From Albula goreensis (Eukaryota > Chordata > Actinopteri > Albuliformes > Albulidae): a stretch of DNA of 64,000 nucleotides. Position numbers and translations under genes: made by a program. The stretch covers positions 1,206,001 to 1,270,000 of the forward strand of contig CM040744.1 in NCBI GenBank assembly GCA_022829145.1, written 5' to 3'. This document shows positions 49,310-61,329 of this stretch, piece by piece. How positions within the stretch are numbered: position 1 is the stretch's first letter; every line of letters begins with the position of its first letter. The notes beneath the pieces are model-generated. The model saw only the letters and a list, made by a program, of their open reading frames with translations. It searched no databases and was not told the DNA's origin.

Positions 49310-49514
49310 TCGTTCTGCTCTGCGCTCGGCTCCTCCCGCCCAATCAGAGGGAACGTCTCATGTGAACCGAGTCTGAGTCTGAGGCAGAACATCGAGAGGA
49401 AAAAAAAAAAGAACTGCAGAACTCCGCACTCACCCCAAAAACCCAGCCCCCACCACCCCCTCCCTGGAGCTGGGCCACTCACCCAGAGAGCAGGGAGATA
49501 GATGAGACTGGAAG
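49310..49514 (+). promoter_or_regulatory. CCAAT/GC-box promoter-like region with 5' exon ending in GTAAGA donor
   Basis: CTCCTCCCGCCCAATCAGAG (49330-49349) joins a GC-box-like element to a canonical NF-Y CCAAT box. About 165 bp downstream lies ATAGATGAGACTGGAAG|GTAAGATT, a near-perfect donor at 49515. An ATG at 49502 would put MRLE plus a split codon in the exon, but the exon may be non-coding. It is a candidate alternative or downstream first exon of the gene 3' of ptar1 (apba1 by synteny). The TSS is not determined. Confidence 0.35.
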
Positions 49515-49983
49515 GTAAGATTTTCGGTATGGGTGGGGTTGTGTGGTTGTGTGTGTGTGTGTGTGTGTGGTGCGGTGGGGGGCCTCTTCCTGTGCTGATG
49601 GCCAGCCTGCTGTCAGTCTGATTACCACAGGCGTTTGTATCATTATAATTGTAATTTATCTGCTTATTCCGGGTTAATTGCGTTTTCTGGCTGCCGCAGG
49701 GTGGCCCCGGTCCCTCATTTACCAATCTTGTTTGCCAGGCTCATAACTCGGAGCCTGACTAATTTCTCACCATAATGTGGTGTAACTCTGCATTACAGGT
49801 GAGGATGCACTTTGCTAATGAACCAGTGGAGAGTTACTGATTGCTAAGAATCCCATGATAATGTGGGAAATTAAAAACTGGCTCAGCAAATCAAAATCCA
49901 GCCTTATAAATCTGTAGGTGCTGATTTGATGGCAAATGAAGCCAAAAATTCAGAAATTTGAATGGCGAATGCTCTGTCTAATA

Positions 49984-50208
49984 TGGAGTGTATGGATTTG
50001 GGAATACTCATTCATTGATTGTGAGAGCAGCTCCCCCTTATGGTAACAGCAGTACCTTGGTTTCACCACTAGGTGGCAGAAAGAGAAATGGAGATGTCTG
50101 AAGCATTTGCTGTCCAGCAGTGGCTATTTCTTGTCTTGCTATTGCACAGTTATTCCCAGTAAGAAACTCTTTTCTGATACATCTATAATTATGTAAAAAC
50201 ATATTTTA
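49984..50208 (+). repeat. Direct repeat, copy A (with CTCF-type motif)
   Basis: The copy begins TGGAGTGTATGGATTTGGGA and runs through CAGCAGTACCTTGGTTTCAC to an end near TAAAAACATAT. It is about 80% similar to 51019-51260, in the same orientation, with small indels. Confidence 0.85.
50066..50079 (+). promoter_or_regulatory. CTCF-type motif
   Basis: CCACTAGGTGGCAG fits the CTCF core consensus at all positions. It lies inside the best-conserved 45 bp of repeat copy A. Confidence 0.55.
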
Positions 50209-50634
50209 TGACACAGGGAAAGTAATTTAAGGAGAAACTATCTGACATGAGTGTTCCAACTTTGATTCTTGTGCAACATGCAGCACCATTTTCAGACTAT
50301 ATTAATCAGTATTTGGGTTGAAAACAGTGTGAGAATTTTTCTAGTGAATCTTTAAGACGAGCGTACAGTAGGTCCAGCCTAGTATTGTGGCGGAGTATGG
50401 TGACTGAAGATAGTGGGGACAGCTGGTGGGTGTGTCCGTTAGCGCTTTGGCTCAGACGGCCCAGTGAAACTGCTGTCTGAAGCAGGTACGGCAGAGTCAC
50501 TGGACCGAGGAGCCTGGCCCCATGCCAGGGCCCCTCGCCCAGACCTCTCCAGTGGTTTGAGAGGAGAGGAGTGCAGCTAGGAGCTAATGGGCCAGCTAAT
50601 GACAGGCCTGAGGACCATCCCCACAAGGGCATAA

Positions 50635-50789
50635 ACACCTGCACATGCACACCTGCACATGTACTTACACACCTGCTTACACATACCTCCACACGCACCT
50701 CTGCATACATAGACAAACTCACATAATCCATCTACTCACACACATACACACACAGATTCACGCACACACATCCTCCCGCTCACTTTCAC

Positions 50790-50823
<34 letters not shown>
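50635..50823. repeat. CA-rich simple sequence ending in (CA)n
   Basis: Interrupted CACCTGCACATG/ACACAC units are followed by about 14 pure CA dinucleotides at 50795-50823. Confidence 0.95.
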
Positions 50824-51018
50824 TGTGTGAGCCATGCCACCAGTCCGCCTGGTTCTCACTCAAGGACGTGACAGATGGCAGTGTCCATCGGTTCTGGCTC
50901 CAGTGAGGGAGCCGGCCAACAGGGACCATCTGCCAGCTAAACCCATAGCCCTGATCCCTGCCTGCTTTCAAACACCAGCCAGCCTGTCCCACCCAGCTCC
51001 CCACTGCCTCCGTCTGAG

Positions 51019-51260
51019 ATGGGGTGTATGGATTTGGGAACACTCATTCAATGACTGGCTGAAAGAGTAGCTCCCCCCATAGTACCAGCAGTACCTTGGT
51101 TTCACCACTAGGTGGCAGAAAGAGAATTGGAGCTGCCTAAAGCGTTGGCTATCCAACAGTGACTATTTCTTGTGTTGTTATTGCAGAGTGGTTCCCGGTA
51201 TGAAACTCTTCCTGATACCACTTTTTTGATAGATCCAAAATTATATAAAAACATATGTTT
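51019..51260 (+). repeat. Direct repeat, copy B (with CTCF-type motif)
   Basis: The second copy of the segment at 49984-50208. The shared central block includes AGCAGTACCTTGGTTTCACC and ACTAGGTGGCAGAAAGAGAA. Confidence 0.85.
51105..51118 (+). promoter_or_regulatory. CTCF-type motif
   Basis: CCACTAGGTGGCAG is identical to the motif at 50066, in the same orientation, 1,039 bp downstream. Confidence 0.55.
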
Positions 51261-52129
51261 AAAAGGAGGAAGTCTCTCTCTCTCTTTCAGTCTCTCCCTC
51301 CCTCCATCCCTCCTGCCCTGATCTCTGTTTCTCCCTGTCATATCCATACATCATTTTCTACTCCAGATCCCTGTGGGAATTGCAAACTCTTCTCTCTCAG
51401 TTCTGCAGTCTGGCAGATTTCAGCTTTTTTCATCTTATCTGGAGAGAGAGAGAGAACAAAACTATGTATAAATATAGTATATTTATATAACTATAAATAT
51501 GCAGTTATACGTTTATAACGTAATTCATAATTTTAAAATGGTGTATATTTTACTACTTAGTTTGATGATTTGGAAAAATGGTGGAAGTATGTAAATATGT
51601 AAACACTATGTTAGACTTTGCTACACAGTACTCAACAATTAACTTCTTAATTACAATACTTCTTAATTATTTATACAGTACGGGCTTTCAAATAGGCATA
51701 AATAAGAATATACAAAATTAAATAAAGGTAATGCAAGGACCGTATAGATAAGTGACAAATGTCACTAAAGCAGGATCAGAAGTACATATAAAATACAATA
51801 ACAATATCAGGGATAACCGACAGTTGTAGAGAATAAAAAACGGTCTTAGAAGACACCAAAGACCTTCAACATGTACTGTAGTCACAGTGTGCACTCAAAA
51901 GAGCTGAGACTGACACTCAAGGCTAGCCTGCTGCAGTACAGGAAAGCAGGTACCCAGCAACCTGCTATGGGAATGTGGGTGACTCCCACACAGATGAGTG
52001 GAGGCTGGTTATTGGTACAGGTAGATGATTGGTTAGTCTTAATCAGGTGATGCGTTGGCAGGGGGGATAAATGGGCGGAGTTTGATGCAGACTATCTGAC
52101 TTTGTGGTCATGGAGTATGATCAATTTAT

Positions 52130-52183
52130 TTTGTGTGTGTGTGAGAGAGAGAGAGAGGTGTGTGTGTGTGTGTGTGTGTGTGT
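52130..52183. repeat. TG / (GA) / (TG) compound microsatellite
   Basis: GTGTGTGTG-(AG)n-(GT)n within about 54 bp. Confidence 0.95.
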
Positions 52184-52639
52184 CAAATAAAATAAACCTC
52201 TTTATTTTACGCGGATTTTCAACACAGACACATTGTACACCATCTGATGTGGAAAAAAAAGCTTTTTGCATGTGTTGGGTAATTGTGAAGTCTGCAAAAA
52301 GCTTTATTTTTTTACATTATATCAGATAGAATGTAGTATTTCTGTGTTATGGTGAAAGTAAAGAGGCTGATTTTATCTTCTCGTATTTCCACACTGCAGT
52401 GCTGAGGTTGTGTGCGAAGGAAAGCTGAAATTTATTTTACTTGGGTGGGCATTTCTTTGGGTGGGTGCCAGGGCGGTGGCTGTTTTTGCATGACTGCAGT
52501 TTGAGACACGGAGTGTCGGTCCCTCCTTGCGCTGGGAAGGCAGTTTGAGTGCTGTTATGAAATGCGGTGCAAGCATGGTGCATTGTGGGATACACCATTT
52601 CCCAGAGAACAGTGTGGCTTCTGGGTTCTGATGAGGGAG

Positions 52640-52690
52640 CTGAAGATGAAGGTGGTGGTGATGGTGATGATGATGATAACGATGAAGAAT
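52640..52690. repeat. GAT/GGT trinucleotide-rich tract
   Basis: GAAGATGAAGGTGGTGGTGA is followed by several GAT units. A similar tract lies at 52838-52875. In some frames it would encode Asp/Glu, but stops interrupt on both sides and no exon is supported. Confidence 0.85.
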
Positions 52691-53035
52691 AGGAAGGTTA
52701 TGATTACAATGAAGTTGCTGATGACTTGAGGAAGATGATATAGATTATGTTGTTAATAGTGATGAAGGTTTTAGTGATCAAGAACAGTACTTGCAGGAAC
52801 TCAGTCGTATAAACTGTGCAGGCCTTAAAGGTTGCGGCTGATGATGAAGGTGATGATGATGATGATGAAGGTGATGGCTGTCTGGTAGACATTGATCTGA
52901 CGGTACTGGGTGTCTGGAGGTCAGGGCTCAGCTGTCTTCAGTACTAGCTTCAGAGAGCTCTGATATATGAAGGGACAGTTAATTTTGAGGGCATACCCTT
53001 TTAACTCAATGAGTAAAAAATGGGCTGTTACTAAA

Positions 53036-53036
<1 letters not shown>

Positions 53037-53096
<60 letters not shown>
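53037..53096. repeat. (TG)30 microsatellite
   Basis: Thirty uninterrupted TG dinucleotides. A CA array follows at 53166-53204, giving a looser version of the TG...CA inverted arrangement seen at 44945. Confidence 0.98.
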
Positions 53097-53097
<1 letters not shown>

Positions 53098-56000
53098 TCA
53101 AGGGGTCAGAGATGGAGAGAGTGGGCAGCTCATAAAATAAATGACCAGTTAATGTTAATCACAAGGTCTCCCACGCACACACGCACACACACACACACAC
53201 ACACCACACTCGAGCACACGTACGACTCATGTGTAATGAGATAATTGGAATCATCCAGGATGCATAACATCATACGGAGTGAGAGCTATAAATAAACAGA
53301 GAGGGAGAGCGAGAAGGAGAGGAGAGACAGAAGGAGGGACGGAGGGTAATGAAAAGGAGGAGTTGTCTGTCAGGGAGAAGGGGAGAAAGGGGGAGAGAGA
53401 GGATGACATGGACGCAGCCAGCCATCAGGAGCTGGACTTGAGCTAAACGAAATAGTAAGTGAAAAACTCATGGAATTTTCTTAGGGTCTGAAAACTCAAG
53501 CAGTTGAGGGTTCCATATCCAGCAAACAGGAACAGTGTTGAACGCATTTAAGTATAAGCTATGCTAAAACGTGTTCAGAAGAAGGACAGGCTCAAAGCCA
53601 GCAATGATTGACTTCTGCAGTCACACAGATTTCCTCCACACGTCAAAGCGAGCATCTCTCCCGTTGCCGAGATATGGCACTTCAAAGGCCAGGTGACCTT
53701 GCCCCAGGTAGACCAGGTGACCATGCTCCACGTTGCGACTGTAGACATTCCACAGCACTCCCTAAATTAGGTGTTCATGTCACGCCTGCAACTGAGCTTT
53801 ACAAAACAGGTGACAGGGAACATGCTTTTCTCTTTTCTTTTTCACGTTCCAACTGTAATGAAGCTGAAATACTTAATCTTACGGCGTCAGATTTGCGCTC
53901 CTCGGCAAAAATATGTAAATAGCTAAACAAATGTCAGAGCTATTTTAGAAAACATTTCATGACTTCCATTCATTATTTGCACCATAAGCGTGAATCAAAT
54001 ATGCTTTCGGCCTCTGCCTGCCTGGGTTCGTGCCCTTCTCTGACATTTCATGCAAGTAATTGCAATTACAGGATGAGAAGGTCTTCCCAGACACACAAGC
54101 ATGTAAGATGTATTTAATGTAGATTCATAGACATATTTCATCTTTTGCTCGACATAATGTGAGTTTAGACAAGCATGTAACACCTGATTGACTATGTGAC
54201 CACAAATAAACAAAAAATGATAATAATAATAATAATACCAAGAAAAATGTGACTTTTCAAAGGGCATGATGACCAGTCATTTTGTCTAACGTCATGGCAG
54301 ATGCTTATTTTGCCATTTTCACTTGTACGGAACAGTACAATTTGATTTCAGGCTGTAGTAGGTTTGATTATATGTTTTACCCTTTTTGTTTTTCCCAGTT
54401 TTGCAATACCTACTCGTGTTCACAAGTCACGTTATGGCTGCAACTTCCATTGTCAGATCGGCAGAGCTCAGACAAGAGCGTGCTGTCTTCAAGTGAGTCA
54501 GACTCGGTATGTCTTTACAGTGAAGTCCAGATGTTTGAGTTGGAGGTAGACGCTTAAAGCGCAAAGCGAGGAAAGGGCGTTAACCTAAGGGAAGTCATAC
54601 ATACTCTTATTTTACAAGTATATCTTCAGGTGAAATCGGGAAGTCAGTTCGTCTGGAGTGGGCCTGTAACAAAGGAACTCGTACTTGCGGAAGGGCCGTA
54701 GGACAAGGTCATCTGCCTGGCGAGAACGATTGCCCTTTGTTTTGATGTGGAATGACAGAACAAAAATTGACATTGTAGAAAAAGGTTGATTCATCAGAAA
54801 GAACCGATAATCAATCAAGAAGGGACAAGGGGGAAGGAATTACTACCATGGAAACAAGAACTGAATAATCAGGAAGATTTAAATATAGACACATGAAGCT
54901 GGCCCGTTACATTAACATAATCCTTACATTGACAGCAAATTCTATACTGTCATGCTGTATAGTCAGGTGACATTTAGATTGTTATGGGGGAATGAGATGT
55001 CATTCATCGAACCAAAAATCGGAGGACTCTGATTTGGACCAGTGACCCCACTGGCTGTGGAAAGAGAAACATTTCTGATTGGCTCAGATAAAATCAATCA
55101 TTGACAACAGAGAACAGGTCCGCCCTATCAGAGCTCATAAAACCTCATGTCAGCAATCTTTGCCCAGAGACCAATCAATCAGACCTCTGACCTAAGTTGA
55201 CCAGGCAGGGTCTCTAGAGCTTCGTAATGGATGTGCGGATCTATAAATGAAATATTCTGAACCTGTGCTGGATGGCAGCGGTATTGTGTCTCTCCTTTTA
55301 GTCTGGGTTCCGGAGCCCCTCAACAATCATTTGTTGAGCCTTGTTGCCAAAGTTTTGGCGGCGATAGTTGCTGTAGCTCCCTGCTGTGCTTCCTTTAACC
55401 TCCTGCCGCCTTTCATTAACACTGATGTTTCTGTATCTCTTACCTGCTTTGATCAAGCCCTTCCCCTTAAAGTTTAAACTGACTTTGTATTCTCCTCCCC
55501 TCACTCACAAAGGTGATGCTATACTTTCCAACACTTTTGCCATTTTCCTTGTCTTTCCCCTCCCCCTTTCCATTGGCTGGGATGCAGATGCTCCTCCCAC
55601 ACCGGTATCGTCCAATAATGTGTGAGTTTTCTTTTGGAGGCGGGCCAAGGAGTGTGGCTTTGATGGCTCAGCCATGCCTCCTATAGCCTAGTCTATACAG
55701 TGAGGCAAAAAGTAAAATGAAATAACATGATTGTGATGTGATGAAGAGATTTATTTTTGAAATTAGAGGAGCAGGTGAGTTTATTCTTGCATAATGGTAG
55801 CGCTGAGTTGCTGCACTAGTCATATTTACTGCATTTAAATTGACTGGAAGGCAAACTGCTGGTTTTCACGCTGCCACTGGACCGAAACTGACTTGGGCGC
55901 AGACATTATGTTGAGGTAGCACTCTGCTCCTTCTCTCACTGTCTCTACTCAGGCATGTGCATGGCTGTCAGGCTAGCGCCACAATCGCGCAACATCGTCA

Positions 56001-56230
56001 AAACATTCAGAACGTCGGAGACACCCTGGCGTGGCGAGCCGAAGGAGCGCGTCACGTTGTCAAAACGTTGTCAGAGCGTTGTCAAAACATCGCAGAAACA
56101 TCCTGGCAGAAGCCCTCTGGTCCAACTCCATGGTTTGTAGACAAGCTAACGTACGACCATGTAGATGCACAAGCTACTGTTTGAAGATGTTACCGTCTAA
56201 ACCTATTGGACACACTTTTTGTGAGTCAAT

Positions 56231-56270
56231 CTGGATTAGCACATCTGCTAAATGTATAAACGTAATGTGT
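56231..56270 (-). repeat. Dispersed fish-type repeat fragment
   Basis: The minus strand reads ACATTACGTTTATACATTTA then GCAGATGTGCTAATC, a short copy of the CATTTAGCAGA pattern seen at 3538. Confidence 0.5.
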
Positions 56271-56570
56271 TATGTTTGGGAAGTGATGCTGAAAATGGTA
56301 TTAGTTGGTAAGGTATCCGAGAGCCTTCAGCAGAAAGGCATGCTGGGAGCTTGTGGCGCTCTGCTGGCTGTTGCCATGGGCCTGGGGACTCTCTGTAATG
56401 GGTGGAGGAGAGGACAGAGCTTGTGATCGATGTGGACGGAATTCGCCGGAAGAGTCGGGCCGCTCCGCTGCTCTTTTATTTTCCCGTCGCCCCGGTAGCC
56501 TCTGCCGTCACAGTGGCTGAGCGTCCTTTCATGGTTAGCGTAAGAGTTTTTTTTTTTCCCAGAAGAGCAC

Positions 56571-56601
<31 letters not shown>

Positions 56602-57999
56602 ACACTCTCCCTCTCTCTGTAACTGTTACCATCCCTTGTTAATTTTGTCTCTCATTTTGTCTCTATCATGTCATCTCTCTTGTTCTCTCTTTTTGTTTTC
56701 TCTGTCTTTGTAACCATCCCATGTTCTCATTCTCTCTCACTCTCTGGTTCTGTCTCTGTCATGCCATCTCTCTTGTCCTCTCTCTTCCTCTCTCCTTCCT
56801 CCCCTCTAGTTCTCATCCATGCTTTGTCGATTCTTTCTTGGTGCCGTGCTCACAGAAGGACACTGGGAAGTCCTCTCCATTTGTCCTAAACATCTAATTT
56901 CATCATATAGTTTATTTTTAGTTTTTGCTCACTGTCACTGTCCAAGTATTGGAAGTTTAAACCCAGGGATAGTGTTGTTTTGGACGTGGAAATACACATA
57001 GAATGAATGGGCCACCGCACAGATGACTAATACCGTGTGTCCAAACAATCACTCTCCCTGTGTTTTAATTGATCGATTGTTTAAAAGTCCCTTTAGCCTT
57101 CCGTAGGGGAAGGTGACTCTGAGTCTGATGGACAGGGACAGGTTTTATCCTTCCTGAGATCTTAATCTCGTCTGTTTCGAGCCTTCGGCCGACAGGAAGT
57201 CAATCCTCTTGTCGTTTAGTTTTGAATGGGTGGTGTTTTTTTCCGGTAAAAGCGGCGTGCTGATAAAGACCAGACCAATCCCACCCCCGGACAGCCATGC
57301 CCTTAGATCTCATTGCCGTGAAGGATAAGAAAAACATAATAAGGTAAACAAAAAAACCCTAAATAAACTGCATTTTGATTTCCCGAGCCTTGGCCGTCAA
57401 GCTGTCGGGCGATCGTTTTCTACAGCAGTGAGGAAAATCCCGTAGCTTTGGGTTTTTTTTCGTGGGAAAAAAAAACCGAAGGCAGATTAATCAGGCTTTC
57501 CTGTGACTCCGCAGGGCTGAAATAATTACGAAGGGCCCGTGAATAATCGCCTCTACTCACTGATGGAAATTAACCGTCACACTCCTTAAAAACGCCGCGC
57601 AAAACCTGTTCATTCCCCGGCCCGACTGGAATAGAGGCAGTGACGTGTCAGCGGCCATGTGACAATGCGACATCCAGATCTATCCAGCGTACGCCTTGAA
57701 AGCATCAGGAGAGCCGTTTGATTGGCCGTTAGTGTTTGTTTGAGACCAAACAGAAATGTCCTTGACCCTGCAACCTAATTGTCATTGAGTTTGTGTTTGT
57801 GTTCCAGGGAAGGTAATTAGGGCTGGAGTGGAGGGTTTGTGTATATAATCACATCCAGCCATAGTGCATTGTGGGTCACATTTGATTTGCCTTCAGGCAG
57901 ACGGTTTTGCACCATCACTGGGATCCATAAGTGGTCAGTGCGCAGTGACATGTAATACATCTCCCTTTAATACTCATACTGCATCATATGCACCCCAGA

Positions 58000-58001
<2 letters not shown>

Positions 58002-58070
<69 letters not shown>

Positions 58071-58125
58071 ATCCACCTCAGACTGCCAGTCAGTGTGTGT
58101 GTGCTATCTCCACCTCAGACTGCCA

Positions 58126-58176
<51 letters not shown>

Positions 58177-58204
58177 TGTGTGTAATATCCACCTCAGACT
58201 GCCA

Positions 58205-58247
<43 letters not shown>

Positions 58248-58316
58248 ATCCACCTCAGACTGCCAGTCTGTCTGTGTGTGTGTGTGTGTGTGTGTTATAT
58301 CCACCTCAGACTGCCA
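58002..58316. repeat. Minisatellite of TG arrays with a 21-bp spacer
   Basis: Five copies of a spacer ending CCACCTCAGACTGCCA (starting about 58068, 58105, 58184, 58245 and 58296) alternate with TG runs of about 33, 7, 27, 18 and 12 units. The whole is a higher-order tandem repeat of spacer plus TG array. Confidence 0.97.
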
Positions 58317-60106
58317 AGCAGGGGAGACAGGTGTGTATCTGAGAGTGAATGTGTATGAGAGAGTGTGTATGTATGTGTGAGAGAGTGTGTATGTTTTGTA
58401 TGTACACCTGAGTGTGGTGTTTGTGTGTGTGTGTTTACCTGTTACCATGGAGACCCAAGGTGAAACAAGAATGAGCACAGTGATAATACAAAGGGGTTGT
58501 GAGTAAATTTACATCCAAAACCGTCAGTCAGGAAACCCTCCACTGCGCACCCCTCCTTTCTCCATTGTGCACACTTTCATCCTTCCTCTGTCATCCTCCT
58601 CTCTTTTTCCCTCCATCCTTCCTCAGTTTGGAAACAATCATTTTCCACCTGCAGCCTTGTATATACTTGGAGTATTTTTTTCTGATTTAGAGTACACACC
58701 AGGAAACAAAATTTTATGGATTTTGTTTTGTTTAAATGTACATTTTAAATATTAATATTGAAGTGACATATTTTCTCCAGAGGGATATATTTATTATTCA
58801 TATAGCATTTGCATTTTCCCCTCTCATAACACCACATATATTACAAATATTCATGTTTTTTTTTTTGCAGATATGCTACAATGCAGAATGGTACAACTAC
58901 ACACTTGTATCACAGTCCATAAATTACAGTATCACCTGTGTGTGTCAAAATGGGAGGCAAGCAGGACTGGTGGGTGGGGGGGGCAGGACTAGTGGTGGTA
59001 GAAAGGAGTGAATCCCATAGTAGGTTGAGCTACAATGAGCTGACAGTCACTGACCTGTTTGAACCAATCAGGAAGTCGTAATGTGATGTAGTTACATTCA
59101 AACCAAGCAGGCGCTAGTTGCTCCAGCCATTTGAGATGTCATGAAATCATACAGTCTATAAGAGACCAGGGATGGGATGAATATATACAACAACACAGGT
59201 GTTCATTTTGGACTCGTTTTAGCCCCCCCCCAAGGGATTGTCCCTACATCTAAACCCCCCAACCCCCCACCTCAGGGGACGTGGCTCAGTGTTGGGACAC
59301 ACACAAAATTAAAAAAAACCCGAATTCTTCGCCCGCTGCGTAATCGCCATCGTAACGCGGCGTTCGGGCAGCTTTGTCTCTGCGCTCCCGTGTCAGTCAC
59401 GGCCCGTGACACAAATCCGATGCTCTTTATCCCATTAAGGGGAAGAATTCCATCAAAAACTCCCTCCGCCTGCACGAGCAGATCCATCTTTAATTCCCTC
59501 TACTCTCTCTCTCGTTCTTTCTCTCTTTTTTTAAAAGCTGAGGCTGTTTCAGAAAAGAAATGAGATTAAAAAAGACAAAGACCTGTTGTTAATCAAAAAA
59601 GGTGTCTGCTCGGTAAGCCACCAGCATGCAGCAGGCTCCTCCAATATAGAAGGAGGGACGATAAATCGAGGAGTTATGTTCCTGAGGAATTATGGGATGG
59701 TGGCAACAACGGGTCTGGGCGAATCGGTGGAAAAGAAGTCTGGCCATTATATTTCACCTCAGTTTATTATTGCTGTCTTTTTTAATTGGAGGTCTGGTTG
59801 CTAATGGATACAGAACTTGGAGAGAACTGTATTTGTTAAAATGAGGTCTGTGTACCCAGCGAAATTAAGCGTTGACCAGTTTGGCTCCTTGCAGTCCATT
59901 TTTAGATTGTTCATTTCATGTTCAGAGTTACTTCCTCCTGAAGATGAGAAGCCCTCTCAGTCAATTAGTTTCCTCTCAGTTTCACCTTTGTTTATCACTT
60001 TTCTCAATTAAATTTCTTTTATAGACACCCTTTTCTAAAACTAACGAAGCTCAGATCTGGTGCATATTGTCAATGTTATACAGCCACATCTATACTTAAG
60101 GATGTT

Positions 60107-60178
60107 TAGGTTAAGTGCTTTGTTCAAAGGTTTGATGGCTGTACCCCCATCTGAGATTTGTACCTGCATCACCAGGAT
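60107..60178 (+). repeat. Dispersed fish-type repeat, 3' part
   Basis: TTTAGGTTAAGTGCTTTGTT then CAAAGG...GGCTGTA...GAGATTTGTACCTGCA resembles the 'GGTTAAGTGCCTTGCTCAAGGG...TCGAACCTGC' half of the same common fish repeat whose first half is seen at 3538. Confidence 0.5.
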
Positions 60179-61060
60179 TCCCGCAGTTCAATAGATCCTT
60201 CTCTAGTCCAGAATTGACAGTTCATGCAGAAATACAATACTCCCTGATTGGATGTCCCTTCAGCTCGGTTACCTGATTGGCTCCCAGGGACCCTAATTAC
60301 CTGATTGGCTGGTGAAGAGACAGTGTTCCACTGTGATCTGAGTTTAGGGCGACACACAGAGCTCTCCACTGTGAGATTGCCTCCAACTCGAGCACTTTCC
60401 TCTCTTTAAGATGATCCCAGAATGCACTGCAGTTTGTAGTGAATGCGGCTATTCTTTCAGGAGAAGAACAGCCAATTAAAAGAGTCGAGTGCCTCAGAAT
60501 GAGTGTATTCATTGTGGAGTGATGCTTGCCGAATACATTAGAGGAACCATAGTGCCTCTGTTACTCCGCTGGCCAGTAGTAAATGAGTAGCACTTTGCAA
60601 AATCATAAATAAATGAATATAAAGTAATACCCAAGTCCTAAAGCCTGAATTATGATTGGAGTATTCATACATTTTCTTATAGATAATGTATTACGAATAT
60701 TGAGCTGTGATAATTCAATTATTAAAACAAAATAGAGTATAATAAATAATGCAAATGATTTTGTCATCTTGTAAGACAGGTATGCTACCTCAACTAACCG
60801 CACCCCTAAAAGCACATTTTAGGAACTGAGCGGGAAAATTTATGCCGTCCGATTTGCTGAGTAACTTTACAAATAAGATAGCTACAGTTGTGTCAGTAAT
60901 TGAAAAAACATACATAGGAGGGCGTGAGGGAAATTGCCCCACATTGTGTGTGCTGTACAGGATTGATAGCTGTGGGTGTTGCAAACAACCGTTGGGAGTT
61001 CCAAACTGGTAGAAAATGGGAAGGGAGGGGAACGGAAACATTTAATGGAGCTAGTAAGCT

Positions 61061-61113
61061 GTGTAAGTCTCTGCATAATAGCGTCCGCTAAATGCCTGGA
61101 TGTAAAAATGTAA
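61061..61113 (-). repeat. Dispersed fish-type repeat fragment
   Basis: The minus strand reads TTACATTTTTACATCCAGGC, ATTTAGCGGACGCTATTATG, then CAGAGACTTACAC. This is the best preserved copy of the repeat in the window. Confidence 0.6.
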
Positions 61114-61191
61114 AGGAGGGTCGTGTGGTGCGGAATTATTTATGAGAGTGGTACGCGCTGACGCAGTGGTAATGGGGGTCTTATAGATGGC

Positions 61192-61214
61192 GGGGTGGGG
61201 GTGGGGGTGGGGGT
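61192..61214 (+). repeat. G-quadruplex-type G tract
   Basis: G4-T-G5-T-G5-T-G5-T-G2 is a near-perfect quadruplex motif with single-T loops. It is followed 23 bp later by a C11 run (61238-61248). Confidence 0.9.
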
Positions 61215-61329
61215 GGATATCTGACATCCTCGCTTCCCCCCCCCCCGCCGACGGCGTGCGCTTCACCGGTATAACTCACCGAGCGGGGGGTCTTTATTGT
61301 GTTGCTCAGCCCTGCCGCTTCCTGTGGAG

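Larger units (their letters stand above)
49515..58001. other. Gene-free stretch, possible first-intron sequence
   Basis: No coding exon is supported. Contents include the ~230-bp direct repeat pair with CTCF-type motifs (49984, 51019), CA-rich DNA (50635-50823), TG arrays (52152, 53037), GAT/GGT trinucleotide tracts (52640-52690, 52838-52875), a purine-rich segment ending at a GTAAGTG donor-like site (53290-53456), GTTGTCAAAAC short repeats (56057-56092) and a pyrimidine-rich run (56565-56815). Confidence 0.6.

Noticed and set aside
52640..52880. Acidic Asp/Glu-rich coding exon
   Set aside because: The GAT/GAA tract is interrupted by in-frame stops (TAG at 52689 and others) and has no splice sites.
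57864..58358. 164-codon open frame
   Set aside because: It consists of TG-array translation (CVCVCV) plus the repeated spacer. It is repeat-derived.
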